From positions 248,001 through 312,000 of the forward strand of contig CAVXHK010000004.1 of assembly GCA_963761705.1 (NCBI GenBank): a stretch of 64,000 nucleotides of DNA, given 5' to 3'. Made by a program: the position numbers and the translations under genes. The stretch's first letter is position 1; each line of letters starts with the position of its first letter. The stretch comes from CAVVKW01 sp963761705. Lineage in GTDB: Bacteria; Verrucomicrobiota; Verrucomicrobiia; Chthoniobacterales; JAATET01. Below, piece by piece: positions 42,244-51,145 of the stretch. The notes under the pieces were generated by a model. That model was not told the DNA's origin. It saw only the letters and a program-made list of their open reading frames with translations, and did no database searches.

Positions 42244-43053
42244 TCAGCCTCTCGATGAACTGCGGCGACGGCGAACGAAAAATGCGGCGCAAGCAAGACT
42301 TAGCAACACGATCGTTGAGGGCTCTGGTACCGCGTTGATCTCGATCGCGGAGGCGGCGGACTCGCGAATGGTTTGAAAGTGAGACCATTCGACGCTGCCG
42401 GTGGTTTGCTGGATGAATGCCCCGCTGAGAACTCGCGCGCCGTCAGCGCCGGCATTGTCCAAGGTCACGAATCCCGTCTGTCCCACGGCGTTGGCGCCAT
42501 TGAGATCGAGAGGCGGAGCACCCAAGCCCTGTTGCGCCCCAATCGCGTAGAGCGAAAGATTTCCCGCCTCGATATTGTTCAGCGTGATCCCGGTGGAGAG
42601 ATTGAGATTGCTGGCCTGGGAGCCGAAGGGGTTGCTGGTATCCACGCCCGAGAGCGTGATTGCCGATAAGGATGAGGCAGCAACGAAACTCGTGCCGGAA
42701 TTGATTCCCCAAATCACTTCGATCCCTCCCGTGCTGGGAACGGGGCTGATCATTGCGAAAATCGCACTTCCGACTTCCCCGTCGGCTCGGAAGGAGGTGA
42801 TGACTGGGGTGAGGGCGGAACCACCGAACGTCGCCGACACGGTGCCATCGAGAATCCCATCCACTCCCGCATCGTATCCGAGGCTGAAGAGCAGAATATT
42901 GCCTCCAGTAATCGTCATGTTCAGGTTGCCAATAATGCCGTCGTCATCGGTCTCGGATTTTGTGGCGATATCCACCACGGAGACTGCCGCGCGGGTTTCC
43001 GCGGGAAGAAGAAGCGAGATGAAGGTGACAAAAGCAAAGAGTAATATTTTCAT
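42244..43053 (-). CDS. PEP-CTERM sorting-domain protein
   Basis: A 269-residue secreted protein. The ATG at 43053 gives the signal peptide MKILLFAFVTFISLLLPAET; an upstream ATG is open but less likely. The body is beta-rich with many Asn/Gly/Ser residues (GNLNMTITGGNILLFSLGYD, and so on). The C-terminus VPEPSTIVLLSLACAAFFVR followed by RRRR is a PEP-CTERM tripartite signal (VPEP, hydrophobic helix, basic cluster) processed by exosortase. Function of the body unknown; surface or exopolysaccharide association is typical of the class. Exosortase genes are not in the window. Confidence 0.85.
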   Translation of the reverse strand: MKILLFAFVTFISLLLPAETRAAVSVVDIATKSETDDDGIIGNLNMTITGGNILLFSLGYDAGVDGILDGTVSATFGGSALTPVITSFRADGEVGSAIFAMISPVPSTGGIEVIWGINSGTSFVAASSLSAITLSGVDTSNPFGSQASNLNLSTGITLNNIEAGNLSLYAIGAQQGLGAPPLDLNGANAVGQTGFVTLDNAGADGARVLSGAFIQQTTGSVEWSHFQTIRESAASAIEINAVPEPSTIVLLSLACAAFFVRRRRSSSRG

Positions 43054-43168
43054 GGCGGTTATGATGAGGCTCAGGCTTATTGCAAAGCCAACTGGCATTC
43101 ACCGTAGGGTCGAACTCTGGGTTAGCGAGGTTAATCAGTGTGGAATGGCACTGCTTAAAGCCGGAATA

Positions 43169-43787
43169 GGGGTCAGGCGACATGAAAGGCCGATAAACGC
43201 AAGGTCTGCGAGAGTCAACGTCAGGAGAGCCTGATAAATCCAATGGTGTAAATTGTAGGATGAAAACTCGTCCTACTCCAAACGCCGTCGATCCAACCTT
43301 CATTGGCATCGATTACCACAAGAGATACAGCGTTTATTGTGCGCTGGATTCCCAAGGCACGATACTCGGCCAAGGCCGCATCGATCACGCCATTCCGGAG
43401 GACTTCAGGCGGCTTGTCGAATGCTGGCCCGGTTGCAAGGTCGTCTTCGAGGCCACGATGAACTGGCATTGGCTCTACGAGATTCTCGAAGCCGTCCTTC
43501 CGAGTGAAGACATCGTCCTGGCCAACCCGTTCAAGACAAGGATCATCGCCGAGGCCCAGATCAAGACCGATAAGATCGACGCCCGGGCGCTGGCCAATCT
43601 GTTGCGAGCCAATTTGGTCTCGTGCGTTCACGTTCCCTGCCGCCAGACCCGCCAAATCAAAGAGGTCCTGCGACAGCGCTGTTTTTTCGTGCGTCAGCGC
43701 ACGATGCTGCGCAATCGGATCCATCGACTACTCGGCGGCCAACACGATCTCAAATTGCCACAATGCAGTGATCTCTTCGGCAAAAAG
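43169..43787 (+). pseudogene. Truncated second copy of the IS110-type element
   Basis: From ggggtcag|gcgacatgaaag through the transposase ATG (43261) to GKK at codon 176 this copy matches the intact one at 40080-40698 with a few substitutions (for example I for M, E for A, N for D). The DEDD domain is kept, but the Transposase_20 half is gone, replaced at 43788 by a palindromic GGGGTCAG element. The frame closes at 43856. It cannot transpose alone. Confidence 0.9.
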
Positions 43788-43792
43788 GAGAT

Positions 43793-43936
43793 GGGGGTCA
43801 GGGAGATGGGGGTCAGTGTGCAAAAAGCAATTATTCCGCCGACAGTCGCAGAATAAGATGTCGATTGCCTTTTGCACTTTGCCCCATTCCCCACTGACCC
43901 CTTTCCCCCATTTCGACCCCATTTCTGACCCCCAGT
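43793..43936. repeat. Large palindromic element with GGGGTCAG arms
   Basis: Nested inverted repeats: ggggtcagtg (43810-43819) with cactgacccc (about 43892-43901), gtgcaaaaagcaat (43818-43831) with attgccttttgcac (43864-43877), and ttattc (43830-43835) with gaataa (43851-43856). The apex is cgccgacagtcgca. Extra gggggtcag (43795) and tctgaccccc (43924) units flank it. It interrupts the truncated IS110 copy, so it inserted later. REP- or MITE-like; no ORF. Confidence 0.65.
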
Positions 43937-44223
43937 TTCCTTGGCCCCAGCCCCAATGATCTTGATCCGAATTCATCGGCTGACCCCTTCCGCGAATTCA
44001 TCGGCTGACCCCTTCCGCATATACTGCCGGACCGGGCGGAGATCCGGCGGTGGTTCGACTCGCGGGTGCAGTTTGGGAAACCGATGCGCGCGTAGTCCTT
44101 CCTCGCGCGGCGGTAGGGGAGCTATTTTGCCCGCTTGCCGGAAAACGAATTTGCGCCTAATGATCAGGGTTAACTACAACTCCTACGCTTGAGCCAACGT
44201 CTGACGGCGTCGCTATTTATCGC
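43937..44223. other. Repeat-rich gap with a possible gene fragment
   Basis: Two direct copies of gaattcatcggctgacccct (about 43967 and 43993, 26 bp apart) are followed by a short plus-strand frame, ILPDRAEIRRWFDSRVQFGK ending PMRA at 44092. That looks like the C-terminal end of a protein whose body is missing; I cannot name it. The rest up to the next start (44224) includes ctacaactcctacgcttgag and may hold that gene's promoter. No complete gene is seen. Confidence 0.45.
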
Positions 44224-46368
44224 ATGAAAACATCCCGTTTCCTCCTGTGCGTTTCGCTCGCAATCCTCCAGCTGAGCGCTGTCGCTCCCTGGGCGCAGGC
44301 CGCGACGCAGACTTTCACGGTCTCGAATGACGCCGAGCTGCGCTCCGCGCTCATCGCCGTGGAGGATGGAGACATCATCACTTTCGCGAACGACATCACG
44401 CTTGCGGGTGACCTGCCCGCGGTGCAGGCGGATGTGACGATCGATGGGGCGGGATATGCGTTGGATGGGGCGGGGATGTATCGGGGATTTTTCACCTACT
44501 CGGCCTCGGGGCGGATCGCGGTGGGGATCGCGAACCTGATGATTCGCAACGCGGTGGCGGCGGGCGGTGCCGGCGGCAGCTCGGATGGAAAGACGGGCGG
44601 CGGCGGGGGAGCGGGACTGGGCGGCGGCGTTTTCGTGCACGCGAATGTCGATCTGGCGCTTGATAACGTGATTTTCGGCACGAATTCCGCCGTGGGTGGC
44701 GCTGGCGGCGAGGATTCCAACCCTGCCTACTCGGGAGGTACGAGCCCGACGGGCGGCGGCGGTGGCATGGGCGGCGCGGGAGGGGATGGTAGCACTACGA
44801 ATGGCGGTCCCAACGGGGGCGGTGGCGGGCTGGGTGCCAGCGCGAATGGCGGCGGAGCGAACGGCACGGCGGGAGCTAGCACGATCGTCGCGGGCGCGGA
44901 CGGCGGGGCAGCCTCGGCGGATTATTTCGCGCAAGCGGCGGGCGGCGGCCTTGGTACCTTGGGGACCGCGGGCGGCTTCGGTGGCGGCGGTGGTGGCGTC
45001 CGGACGAGCAATATCTCCGCACTCGTCGGTGGTGCTGGAGGTTTCGGCGGTGGTGGTGGCGCGGGATATTCCGGCGGGGCCGGCGGCTTCGGTGGTGGCG
45101 GCGGTGGATCGTTCGGGGGAAGCGCGGGAGCGGGCGGCTTCGGCGGGGGCGTCGGCACTCGTGCGGCTGGTGGAGGTCTTGGCGCTGGCGGCGCTCTCTT
45201 CGTCATGGAGGGCGGCACGGTGACGGTGTCGGGCACGAGCTCGACCGCGAATGGGAGCGTGAGTGGTGGAGCTGGGGGCACTATCGGTTCCAGCGTGGGG
45301 CAGCATGGCTCGGCTTTCGGCAGCGGAATTTTCATTCAGGGAGACAACACGGTGACCTTCGCGGTGGGGGACGGGGAGACGCAGACGGTTGGCGATGACA
45401 TCGCCGACCAGACGGGAAGCGGCGGTTCGGGAGGCAATGCGGGAGCCGGGGCGCTGGTCAAGACCGGTGAGGGATTGCTGATTCTCGAGGGGACGAACAC
45501 GGTAAGCGGGGCTTTTGATTTGCAGGCCGGAACGCTGCTGGTGGATGGGACGCTCGGGTCGGGCACGGTTGCGGTAGCTCCGGGTGCGACGCTGGGTGGC
45601 ATGGGCGGGCTGGCGGGCGAGGTGGCGCTGGGCGGGACGCTGACGGGTGACGACGGGGCGCTGGCGATGGGCGGGCGCACGTGGGATGGGGGCGGCGTTT
45701 TTGCGACGACGATTCACGACACGCTCTCGCCGGCGGTGGTGAGCGGAGCGCTGACGAAGGGGACGGCGGGAAGCTACGAGATCGCGCTGACGGATGGGGG
45801 TGTGGAGATCGGGCGGGTCTACACGCTGATGACGTTTGGAAGCGTCGCGGGATTTTCGGCAGGGGACTTTACGGTGACGGGGATCGCCGGTCAGGTCGCT
45901 CTGTCGGGGAATGCGCTCACGTTCATGGTGCCAGCGCCCGCGCCGCCAGCGCCGCCGGAGCCGAACTACGGTGTGACGCTGTCGGTGCGCAATCGCGGGG
46001 ATCGGGCGGTGTTTTTCGTGACGAATACGGGGAGCACGACGACAACATTCCGGCTGGCGCAGAGCAAGAGCGTGCAGCCGCACAATCCGGGGCCGCGCCC
46101 GCCACGGCCGTCGAAGCCGCGGCGCAAGCCGCCGGTGAAGGTGGTGACGACGCTGGACGGCCAGACGATTACGAACGCGGTGCGCTCGGGTAACGCGGTG
46201 ATCGCGCTGCCAGCGGGCGGGAGCGCGCGGGTGGTCGTGGAGGCCCAGACGCGGCGGCGGATCGCGGTGCGGCGTACGGTGAAGGTGCGCCTGCACGCGA
46301 CGAGCGAGGTGGAGCCATCGGCGACAGCGACGGCACGCACGACGCTGCGGCTGCGGGCGACGCGGTAG
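44224..46368 (+). CDS. Glycine-rich autotransporter-like surface protein
   Basis: A 714-residue protein with a signal peptide (MKTSRFLLCVSLAILQLSAV, cleavage after AQA). Residues 35-110 resemble a beta-helix start (LAGDLPAVQADVTIDGAGYA). Residues about 120-350 are Gly/Ala-rich low complexity (GGAGGFGGGGGAGYSG-like). About 405-450 hold an autotransporter-associated beta-strand repeat (GALVKTGEGLLILEGTNTVS followed by GAFDLQAGTLLVDG). The C-terminal 140 residues are Pro-rich (PAPAPPAPPEP), then strongly basic and Thr/Arg-rich, with neither a beta-barrel nor a PEP-CTERM end. It is probably a cell-surface or secreted adhesive protein; the role is inferred. Confidence 0.72.
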   Translation: MKTSRFLLCVSLAILQLSAVAPWAQAATQTFTVSNDAELRSALIAVEDGDIITFANDITLAGDLPAVQADVTIDGAGYALDGAGMYRGFFTYSASGRIAVGIANLMIRNAVAAGGAGGSSDGKTGGGGGAGLGGGVFVHANVDLALDNVIFGTNSAVGGAGGEDSNPAYSGGTSPTGGGGGMGGAGGDGSTTNGGPNGGGGGLGASANGGGANGTAGASTIVAGADGGAASADYFAQAAGGGLGTLGTAGGFGGGGGGVRTSNISALVGGAGGFGGGGGAGYSGGAGGFGGGGGGSFGGSAGAGGFGGGVGTRAAGGGLGAGGALFVMEGGTVTVSGTSSTANGSVSGGAGGTIGSSVGQHGSAFGSGIFIQGDNTVTFAVGDGETQTVGDDIADQTGSGGSGGNAGAGALVKTGEGLLILEGTNTVSGAFDLQAGTLLVDGTLGSGTVAVAPGATLGGMGGLAGEVALGGTLTGDDGALAMGGRTWDGGGVFATTIHDTLSPAVVSGALTKGTAGSYEIALTDGGVEIGRVYTLMTFGSVAGFSAGDFTVTGIAGQVALSGNALTFMVPAPAPPAPPEPNYGVTLSVRNRGDRAVFFVTNTGSTTTTFRLAQSKSVQPHNPGPRPPRPSKPRRKPPVKVVTTLDGQTITNAVRSGNAVIALPAGGSARVVVEAQTRRRIAVRRTVKVRLHATSEVEPSATATARTTLRLRATR

Positions 46369-46423
46369 GGCGGAGTGAGGCATTTTTGCGAGGTCGTTCA
46401 CCGGCGTGCGGTCAGGCGCTGAT

Positions 46424-47994
46424 CCCGGATATTTCACGGGTGGATAAGAAGATGGTGTTTGGAAGGGATGGGAGGCAGGGAAGTCGATGGAAGAGACGAT
46501 TTTCGAGTTGTTGGTGGTGTGTGAAGACAGCACCCCCAACCCCCGTTGGTTTTTGGGTGCCGGGGACAGCACCACGGGTGTTCAGGCCGAACTGAGTCGG
46601 GCAATCGTCTCGTTGAAGAGTTTTTGATAAGGGTAAGCGCTGGAAAAGAGCAGTCGGATGCGGCGGGTGTTGCGCAGGATGACGGTGCCGATCTTGAGGA
46701 TTTTGCGGCGGATGGTGCCGACTTGAGCGCGGGCCAGCTCCGTGCCCGCCAGAGCGACACGGCGGATGGTTTCCAGGAGGACGTAGGCGGCGCTTGAGAG
46801 CAGCAATCGGAACTGGTTGGCCCACCAGCCCGAGCAACTGGTGCGGTCGGCAAAGAGCCCGAGTTGCTGCTCCTTGATCCTGTTCTCCATCTCGCCGCGC
46901 GCGCAGTAGGTGCCATCGTAGAGCGCCTGTGGGTCGCCTGGCAGACTGGTCACCACGAAGCGTGGATTGGCTCCCTGGGCGCTGTGTTCGGCCTTGGCGA
47001 TGACGCGCCGCTGCCGATCCCAACTCCCGGCCGCGTAATCGATCCACACGAAGTGGCGCTGCTTCTCTTTGGTTTTTTCGAAGCACTCGGCGGCGTGCTC
47101 CCGGGCTTGCTCAGTGAGTGCGAGCAGGCGGGAGTTCTTGGCCAGCCCGATGATGTAGTCAACCCCGTGGCGATCACACCAGCGAAGCATTTTCCAGCGG
47201 CAAAAGCCCGAGTCGCCTCGAAAGATGATCTTCACCTCTGGCCACTGCTCGCGCACCCGCGTGACGAGCAACTTCAGGATCGCCCACGCGTGGCGCGCGG
47301 CGTCGATACTGCTGGGCCGCAGATAGCTCACCAGCAGCTGCTCGCCGCAAAAGACGTACAACGGCAAAAAGCACCAGTCCCCGTAGTATCCGTGGAAGGC
47401 CCGCCCGGTTTGCAGCCCATGGACCCGGTCGTCGGTGGCGTCAAAGTCCAGGATCAACTCCTCGGGAGCGCTCGAAAAGCTGGCCACAAACTGCTCGACG
47501 AGCACCCGGCTCATCGCGCACGCCGTATCCCGATCCGCCCGGTTCTCCAACCGGCACAACGTCGGACTGCTGGCCAACGCATCACCGCGCTCAACGACGG
47601 TCTGCCACACCAAATCGCGCCGCAGTGTGTCGTGATCGTTGAGGTCCTCGTAACCAAGGGCCAGCCCGTAAACGCGCTGGCGCAAGAGGTCGATCTGGCG
47701 ATGAGTGATCTGATCGACATCCCGCGGATCCTCGATCACCGCGTCCAACGCCTTGAGCAAACCCGTGCGCCGATCCGCCGCCCGCAACGCCATCACCCCT
47801 CCGTCACTGGACACATCCCCGCCAGTAAAACTCCCTTCGATCTGACGTCGATCAAAGCTTGGAAAATGCAAAAGCTCCCGGTTACATTCTGGCATTGGCG
47901 AAGTTCCTTTGGGTTGATGTCATAACTCCAACAACCTTAGCGGTTTATCCGCGGAACTTCGCCACTTTTTTGCTCTCTCCGTGAAATATCCGGG
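46424..47994 (-). mobile_element. IS1380-family insertion sequence
   Basis: Perfect 16-bp inverted termini: cccggatatttcacgg (46424-46439) and ccgtgaaatatccggg (47979-47994) enclose a single transposase gene, 1571 bp in all. The flanking four bases differ (tgat on the left, ctag on the right), so no target duplication is evident, suggesting an old or rearranged insertion. About 140 bp of non-coding DNA separates the transposase stop from the left end. Confidence 0.88.
46582..47895 (-). CDS. IS1380 family transposase
   Basis: A 437-residue DDE transposase. GGDVSSDGGVMALRAADRRT followed by GLLKALD near the N-terminus is the IS1380 signature. The catalytic residues lie in ELILDFDATDDRVHGLQ (Asp), VKIIFRGDSGFCRWKMLRWC (Asp) and ARGEMENRIKEQQLGLFADR (Glu). 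The C-terminal YVLLETIRRVALAGTELARA is helical. The frame is intact, so the element may be functional. Confidence 0.93.
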   Translation of the reverse strand: MPECNRELLHFPSFDRRQIEGSFTGGDVSSDGGVMALRAADRRTGLLKALDAVIEDPRDVDQITHRQIDLLRQRVYGLALGYEDLNDHDTLRRDLVWQTVVERGDALASSPTLCRLENRADRDTACAMSRVLVEQFVASFSSAPEELILDFDATDDRVHGLQTGRAFHGYYGDWCFLPLYVFCGEQLLVSYLRPSSIDAARHAWAILKLLVTRVREQWPEVKIIFRGDSGFCRWKMLRWCDRHGVDYIIGLAKNSRLLALTEQAREHAAECFEKTKEKQRHFVWIDYAAGSWDRQRRVIAKAEHSAQGANPRFVVTSLPGDPQALYDGTYCARGEMENRIKEQQLGLFADRTSCSGWWANQFRLLLSSAAYVLLETIRRVALAGTELARAQVGTIRRKILKIGTVILRNTRRIRLLFSSAYPYQKLFNETIARLSSA

Positions 47995-48121
47995 CTAGGT
48001 GCGCTTGCGTGCAATTGTGACGAGCTGGAAGCTCGGCACGGCACCCTGGAAGCGTGCGCTCCCCGGATGCGGCTGCGCCGATGGGGCTTGTGGTCGGGAG
48101 GGTCGGTTGGTAGTTCGCGGC

Positions 48122-48898
48122 ATGATGGTGCGATTTGGGGTCTTTGTTTCTCTCGTTCTTTTGGCGACGTCGTTGCGCGGGGAGACGGTTGGGTTTTTCT
48201 ACGCCTTGGACGCGGATTTCGCGGCTTTGCGGGCGGAGGCGGGTGGGGCCGGGCGGATGGCGAAGGTGGGCGGGACGGAGGTCGAGATCTTGAAAATCGG
48301 GGGTCACGAGGTCGTGGCCGCGCGGATGGGCGCTGGGTGCGTGGTGACGGCTGTCTCGGCGTCGGCTGTGTTCGCTAAGTATCCGTGCGATCTGGTGGTT
48401 TCGGTCGGTCCAGTTGGGGGACTGGATGCGAAGGCAAAGATCGGGGAATGGTTTTTGGTGGAGCGGGTGGTGGGGTATCAGCGCGGGACGGAGAACGTCG
48501 GGGGATTTGCGATGGCGCGGGCGGCGACGTTCGAGGTGGCGGTGCCGGATTGGGTTGCGGTGGGGAAAATGGAGCCGCTCGTGGTGGCGAGCGGGGAGGT
48601 CTTCAGCGCTTCGGATGCCTTTCGGGATGGGTTGCGGGAGCGGACCGGGGCGGGGGCGATCGACTTGAACCTCTTCGGGCTCGTGGTGGCGTGCCGGTCG
48701 TTTGGGGTGCCGATGGTGGCGATGCGGGTGGTGAGCGACCGGGCGGGTGACGACGCCGGGGAAGAGTTTGGGCGGTTCTCGCGGGACGATGACGGCGAGG
48801 GGGGACGGCGGGCGGTGGGGGTGATTCGCGGGTTGGCGAAGAATCCCGAGCGGCCGGGGAGTTACGACGGGTTGCGGGAGGTGCTGGAGGACGGGTGA
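48122..48898 (+). CDS. Secreted nucleosidase/phosphorylase-like protein (PNP_UDP superfamily)
   Basis: A 258-residue protein. VRFGVFVSLVLLATSLRGET is a signal peptide. The fold markers are VGFFYALDADFAALRAEAGG, GGHEVVAARMGAGCVVTAVS, VVSVGPVGGLDAKAKIGEWF, GEVFSASDAFRDGLRERTGA and AIDLNLFGLVVACRSFGVPM..MRVVSDRAGD. This matches the MTA/SAH nucleosidase layout, including the late SD pair that protonates the purine. The usual Met-Glu motif is altered to IDLNL, so substrate and activity are uncertain. A truncated paralogue lies at 38405-38707. Confidence 0.72.
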   Translation: MMVRFGVFVSLVLLATSLRGETVGFFYALDADFAALRAEAGGAGRMAKVGGTEVEILKIGGHEVVAARMGAGCVVTAVSASAVFAKYPCDLVVSVGPVGGLDAKAKIGEWFLVERVVGYQRGTENVGGFAMARAATFEVAVPDWVAVGKMEPLVVASGEVFSASDAFRDGLRERTGAGAIDLNLFGLVVACRSFGVPMVAMRVVSDRAGDDAGEEFGRFSRDDDGEGGRRAVGVIRGLAKNPERPGSYDGLREVLEDG

Positions 48899-48950
48899 CC
48901 GTCGCGTTGGGTGACGAGTGCGGCGGGACGGGCGTGCTCCCCGGGGAACT

Positions 48951-50573
48951 TTAGCGTTCTTCGGTGATCCTTGCGCGGGTGGCGGGGTCGAGGTTGGCTT
49001 GGTTGAGCCATTGGGTCGCCGCGGCGGGATCGCGGCGGAGCCAGCGTTGGGCGAGGTTCGCGATTTGGTTGTTGCGGGAGTCGGCGTTGGTGATGGTCTG
49101 GGCGGTTTTGAGGCCGAGAGCGGGGTTGGTTTCGGCGACGTTGCCGACGAAGCGTTCGACGATGGCGTCGCGGTTGTCGCCGAGTTGGGCGGTGGCGAAC
49201 CAGGCGATGGCTCCGTTTGAATCGTAGCGGCTCCAGCGGGAAAGGATGTTGCCGAGGGACGAGGTGAGTTCGCTGCCTTCGAGGGTGGCGGACCAATTGG
49301 CGGCAGCGGTCGGGTCGTAGCGGGACCAGCTGTAAACGATGCGGGAGAGGGTTTGCTCGCGGGTGGAGGCGTCTTGGAGACTCGGGAGATACTGGACGGC
49401 GGCGGCGGGGTCGTTCTCGGCGATGCCACCGATGACTCCGGACCAGATGGCTTCGCGGACGGCGGGATCGTTTTGACTCTGAGCCCACTTGCGGGCGGCT
49501 TCGGGGTCGTCGCCGCCCCACGTGTTGGCGATGTTGCGGAGGGCGTCGTCCTGCTCTTCTTCGCTGGAGACGAGGGTGGCTAGGGCGATGGCGTTGGTGG
49601 GGTTGTCGTTGGCGAGGCGTCCGACGATGCGGTTGATGAGCCGGTCGCGGTCGGCTCCGGCGGGATTGCTTTCGAGCCAAGTGGTGGCGGCGGTGATGTC
49701 TTGGCGGGCCCAACTCTGGACGACGCTGCCGACGAGGTCCTCCTTGGAGCCGTCGCTGGGGAGGGCTTGGGCCCAGGCGAGGGCGGCGGTGGGGTCTTCG
49801 TCTTCCCATTGATTGATGACGGCGCGTAGGGCGGTGGCGCGGTTCTGGCCCGGGGGGAGGGCGGCGGCGCGGGTGGCGGCGTTGGCCGGGTCGTCGGTGG
49901 CGAGCGTGTTGAAGATGGTGTAGGCGAGGGAACGCTGACTGCCGGGGGGTTGGGTGGCCAGATAGGCGAGGGCGCGGTCGGGGTCTCTCTCGACGAGGGC
50001 ACCGATGATGCGGGAGCGGCCGTAGCGACCGATGTCGGCGTCGGGTTGTGAGTCCGCCCAAGCGAGGGCGGCGTCGACGTCGTTGTCGGCCCAGCCGGCA
50101 AGCGCGCCGACGAGGGCGTTGCGGCGATCGCCTTCGGGGAGGCTTTGGGCGTAGTCGACGGCGGCGGTGGGGTCGAGGCGAGCCCAGGAGGCGAGGATGA
50201 CGGGGAGGAGGGCGGTGCGGCGGTCTTTGTCGCCGGCGGCGCGGACGGCGTCGGCGGCCTGGCGGGCGTTCTCGCTGGTGAGGTCGAGCGACAGGGCCGC
50301 AACGAGGGCGAAGCGGCGGGAGAGGTTGGTTTCGGCGAGGGCGGTGTCGATGCGTTGGGCGAGGGGGACAATGGGGTTGAGGGTCGGCGATGTTGCCGCC
50401 GAGGACGCGGCGGGGGCGGACGATGGGGCGGTGGGGTTGGTGCGACTGGACGGGGTTGCGGATGGGGTGGTTTGGGGCGGGGTTGCGTCGGCGGGAGGGC
50501 TTTGGCGGGCGGTGAAGAATCCGGCGACGAAGGCGAAGAGGCCGATGGAGATGGGGAGGAGGAGGGTTTTCAT
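48951..50573 (-). CDS. Secreted or anchored helical repeat protein (W..DP.AA..W repeats)
   Basis: A 540-residue protein. The ATG at 50573 gives MKTLLLPISIGLFAFVAGFF, a signal or N-terminal anchor, followed by a Pro/Thr/Ser linker (about 25-70). From about residue 110 it consists of some twelve helical repeats of 30-36 residues with the pattern SWARLDPTAAVDYAQSLPEG..RNALVGALAGWA. Such alpha-solenoid proteins are frequent in Verrucomicrobiota. A protein-protein interaction role in the periplasm is inferred; partners unknown. The gene diverges from the small ORF at 50754. Confidence 0.78.
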   Translation of the reverse strand: MKTLLLPISIGLFAFVAGFFTARQSPPADATPPQTTPSATPSSRTNPTAPSSAPAASSAATSPTLNPIVPLAQRIDTALAETNLSRRFALVAALSLDLTSENARQAADAVRAAGDKDRRTALLPVILASWARLDPTAAVDYAQSLPEGDRRNALVGALAGWADNDVDAALAWADSQPDADIGRYGRSRIIGALVERDPDRALAYLATQPPGSQRSLAYTIFNTLATDDPANAATRAAALPPGQNRATALRAVINQWEDEDPTAALAWAQALPSDGSKEDLVGSVVQSWARQDITAATTWLESNPAGADRDRLINRIVGRLANDNPTNAIALATLVSSEEEQDDALRNIANTWGGDDPEAARKWAQSQNDPAVREAIWSGVIGGIAENDPAAAVQYLPSLQDASTREQTLSRIVYSWSRYDPTAAANWSATLEGSELTSSLGNILSRWSRYDSNGAIAWFATAQLGDNRDAIVERFVGNVAETNPALGLKTAQTITNADSRNNQIANLAQRWLRRDPAAATQWLNQANLDPATRARITEER

Positions 50574-50753
50574 CGGTGGGAGGGATTCCATCAGATCGCC
50601 AAGCTTTTGGGAAGGATCAGAGACGGGTGGCGGGGTTGGGTGAGGCGGCGAGAAGTCAGAGATTTTTTGCTCGGATCACAATGACAGTCGGGGATGGTGA
50701 AGGTTGCGTTTTTGGCGTGACATCTTTGCCGCCGGGGGGCTTAGTTCGTATTC

Positions 50754-51059
50754 ATGACCTGGCTGCTTATTGCTGGTGGGATGATGGTGACTTCGGTCAC
50801 CACCACGGAAACCACCACGTTCCCCGACATGTATAACCACACGCTCCTCGGCGAAGAGATCCTCGCCGAGAAAGTCGTGACTCGCAATCGTTGGGGCACG
50901 CCGATGCTGCCGGACGGCACGGGTGGCTACAGCCTCATCGCTCCGATCAACGATGAATACATCGCGCGGAGTCTCATCATCCCGCCGAAGACGACCGGGG
51001 TGGCTTACCGACCCCTGCCGGCGATCACGGCTCCGGCTGTGGTGGTCGTCAATCCGTAG
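50754..51059 (+). CDS. Hypothetical protein
   Basis: A 101-residue ORF starting MTWLLIAGGMMVTSVTTTET, with a short hydrophobic N-terminus, then LLGEEILAEKVVTRNRWGTP and a Pro/Val-rich end (YRPLPAITAPAVVVVNP). It is followed 40 bp later by a convincing terminator, which supports a real transcription unit. No family recognised; it may be exported. Confidence 0.55.
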   Translation: MTWLLIAGGMMVTSVTTTETTTFPDMYNHTLLGEEILAEKVVTRNRWGTPMLPDGTGGYSLIAPINDEYIARSLIIPPKTTGVAYRPLPAITAPAVVVVNP

Positions 51060-51099
51060 GTCCCCTGGGACGCGGGAAATTTTTTCTCAATCAGTTTTG

Positions 51100-51135
51100 A
51101 AAACCCGTGGTGAGTTGGCTCGCTGCGGGTTTTTT
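51100..51135 (+). terminator. Rho-independent terminator
   Basis: aaaacccg (51100-51107) pairs with cgggtttt (51126-51133), and the stem is followed by more T. It lies between the small ORF ending at 51059 and the secreted protein gene starting at 51146. Confidence 0.6.
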
Positions 51136-51145
51136 CGTGGGTGAA

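Noticed and set aside
46420..47998. Target-site duplication for the IS1380 element
   Set aside because: The four flanking bases differ (tgat versus ctag); no duplication can be claimed.
51107..51145. GTG start extending the secreted protein gene upstream
   Set aside because: It would run through the terminator stem and displace the signal peptide from the N-terminus.
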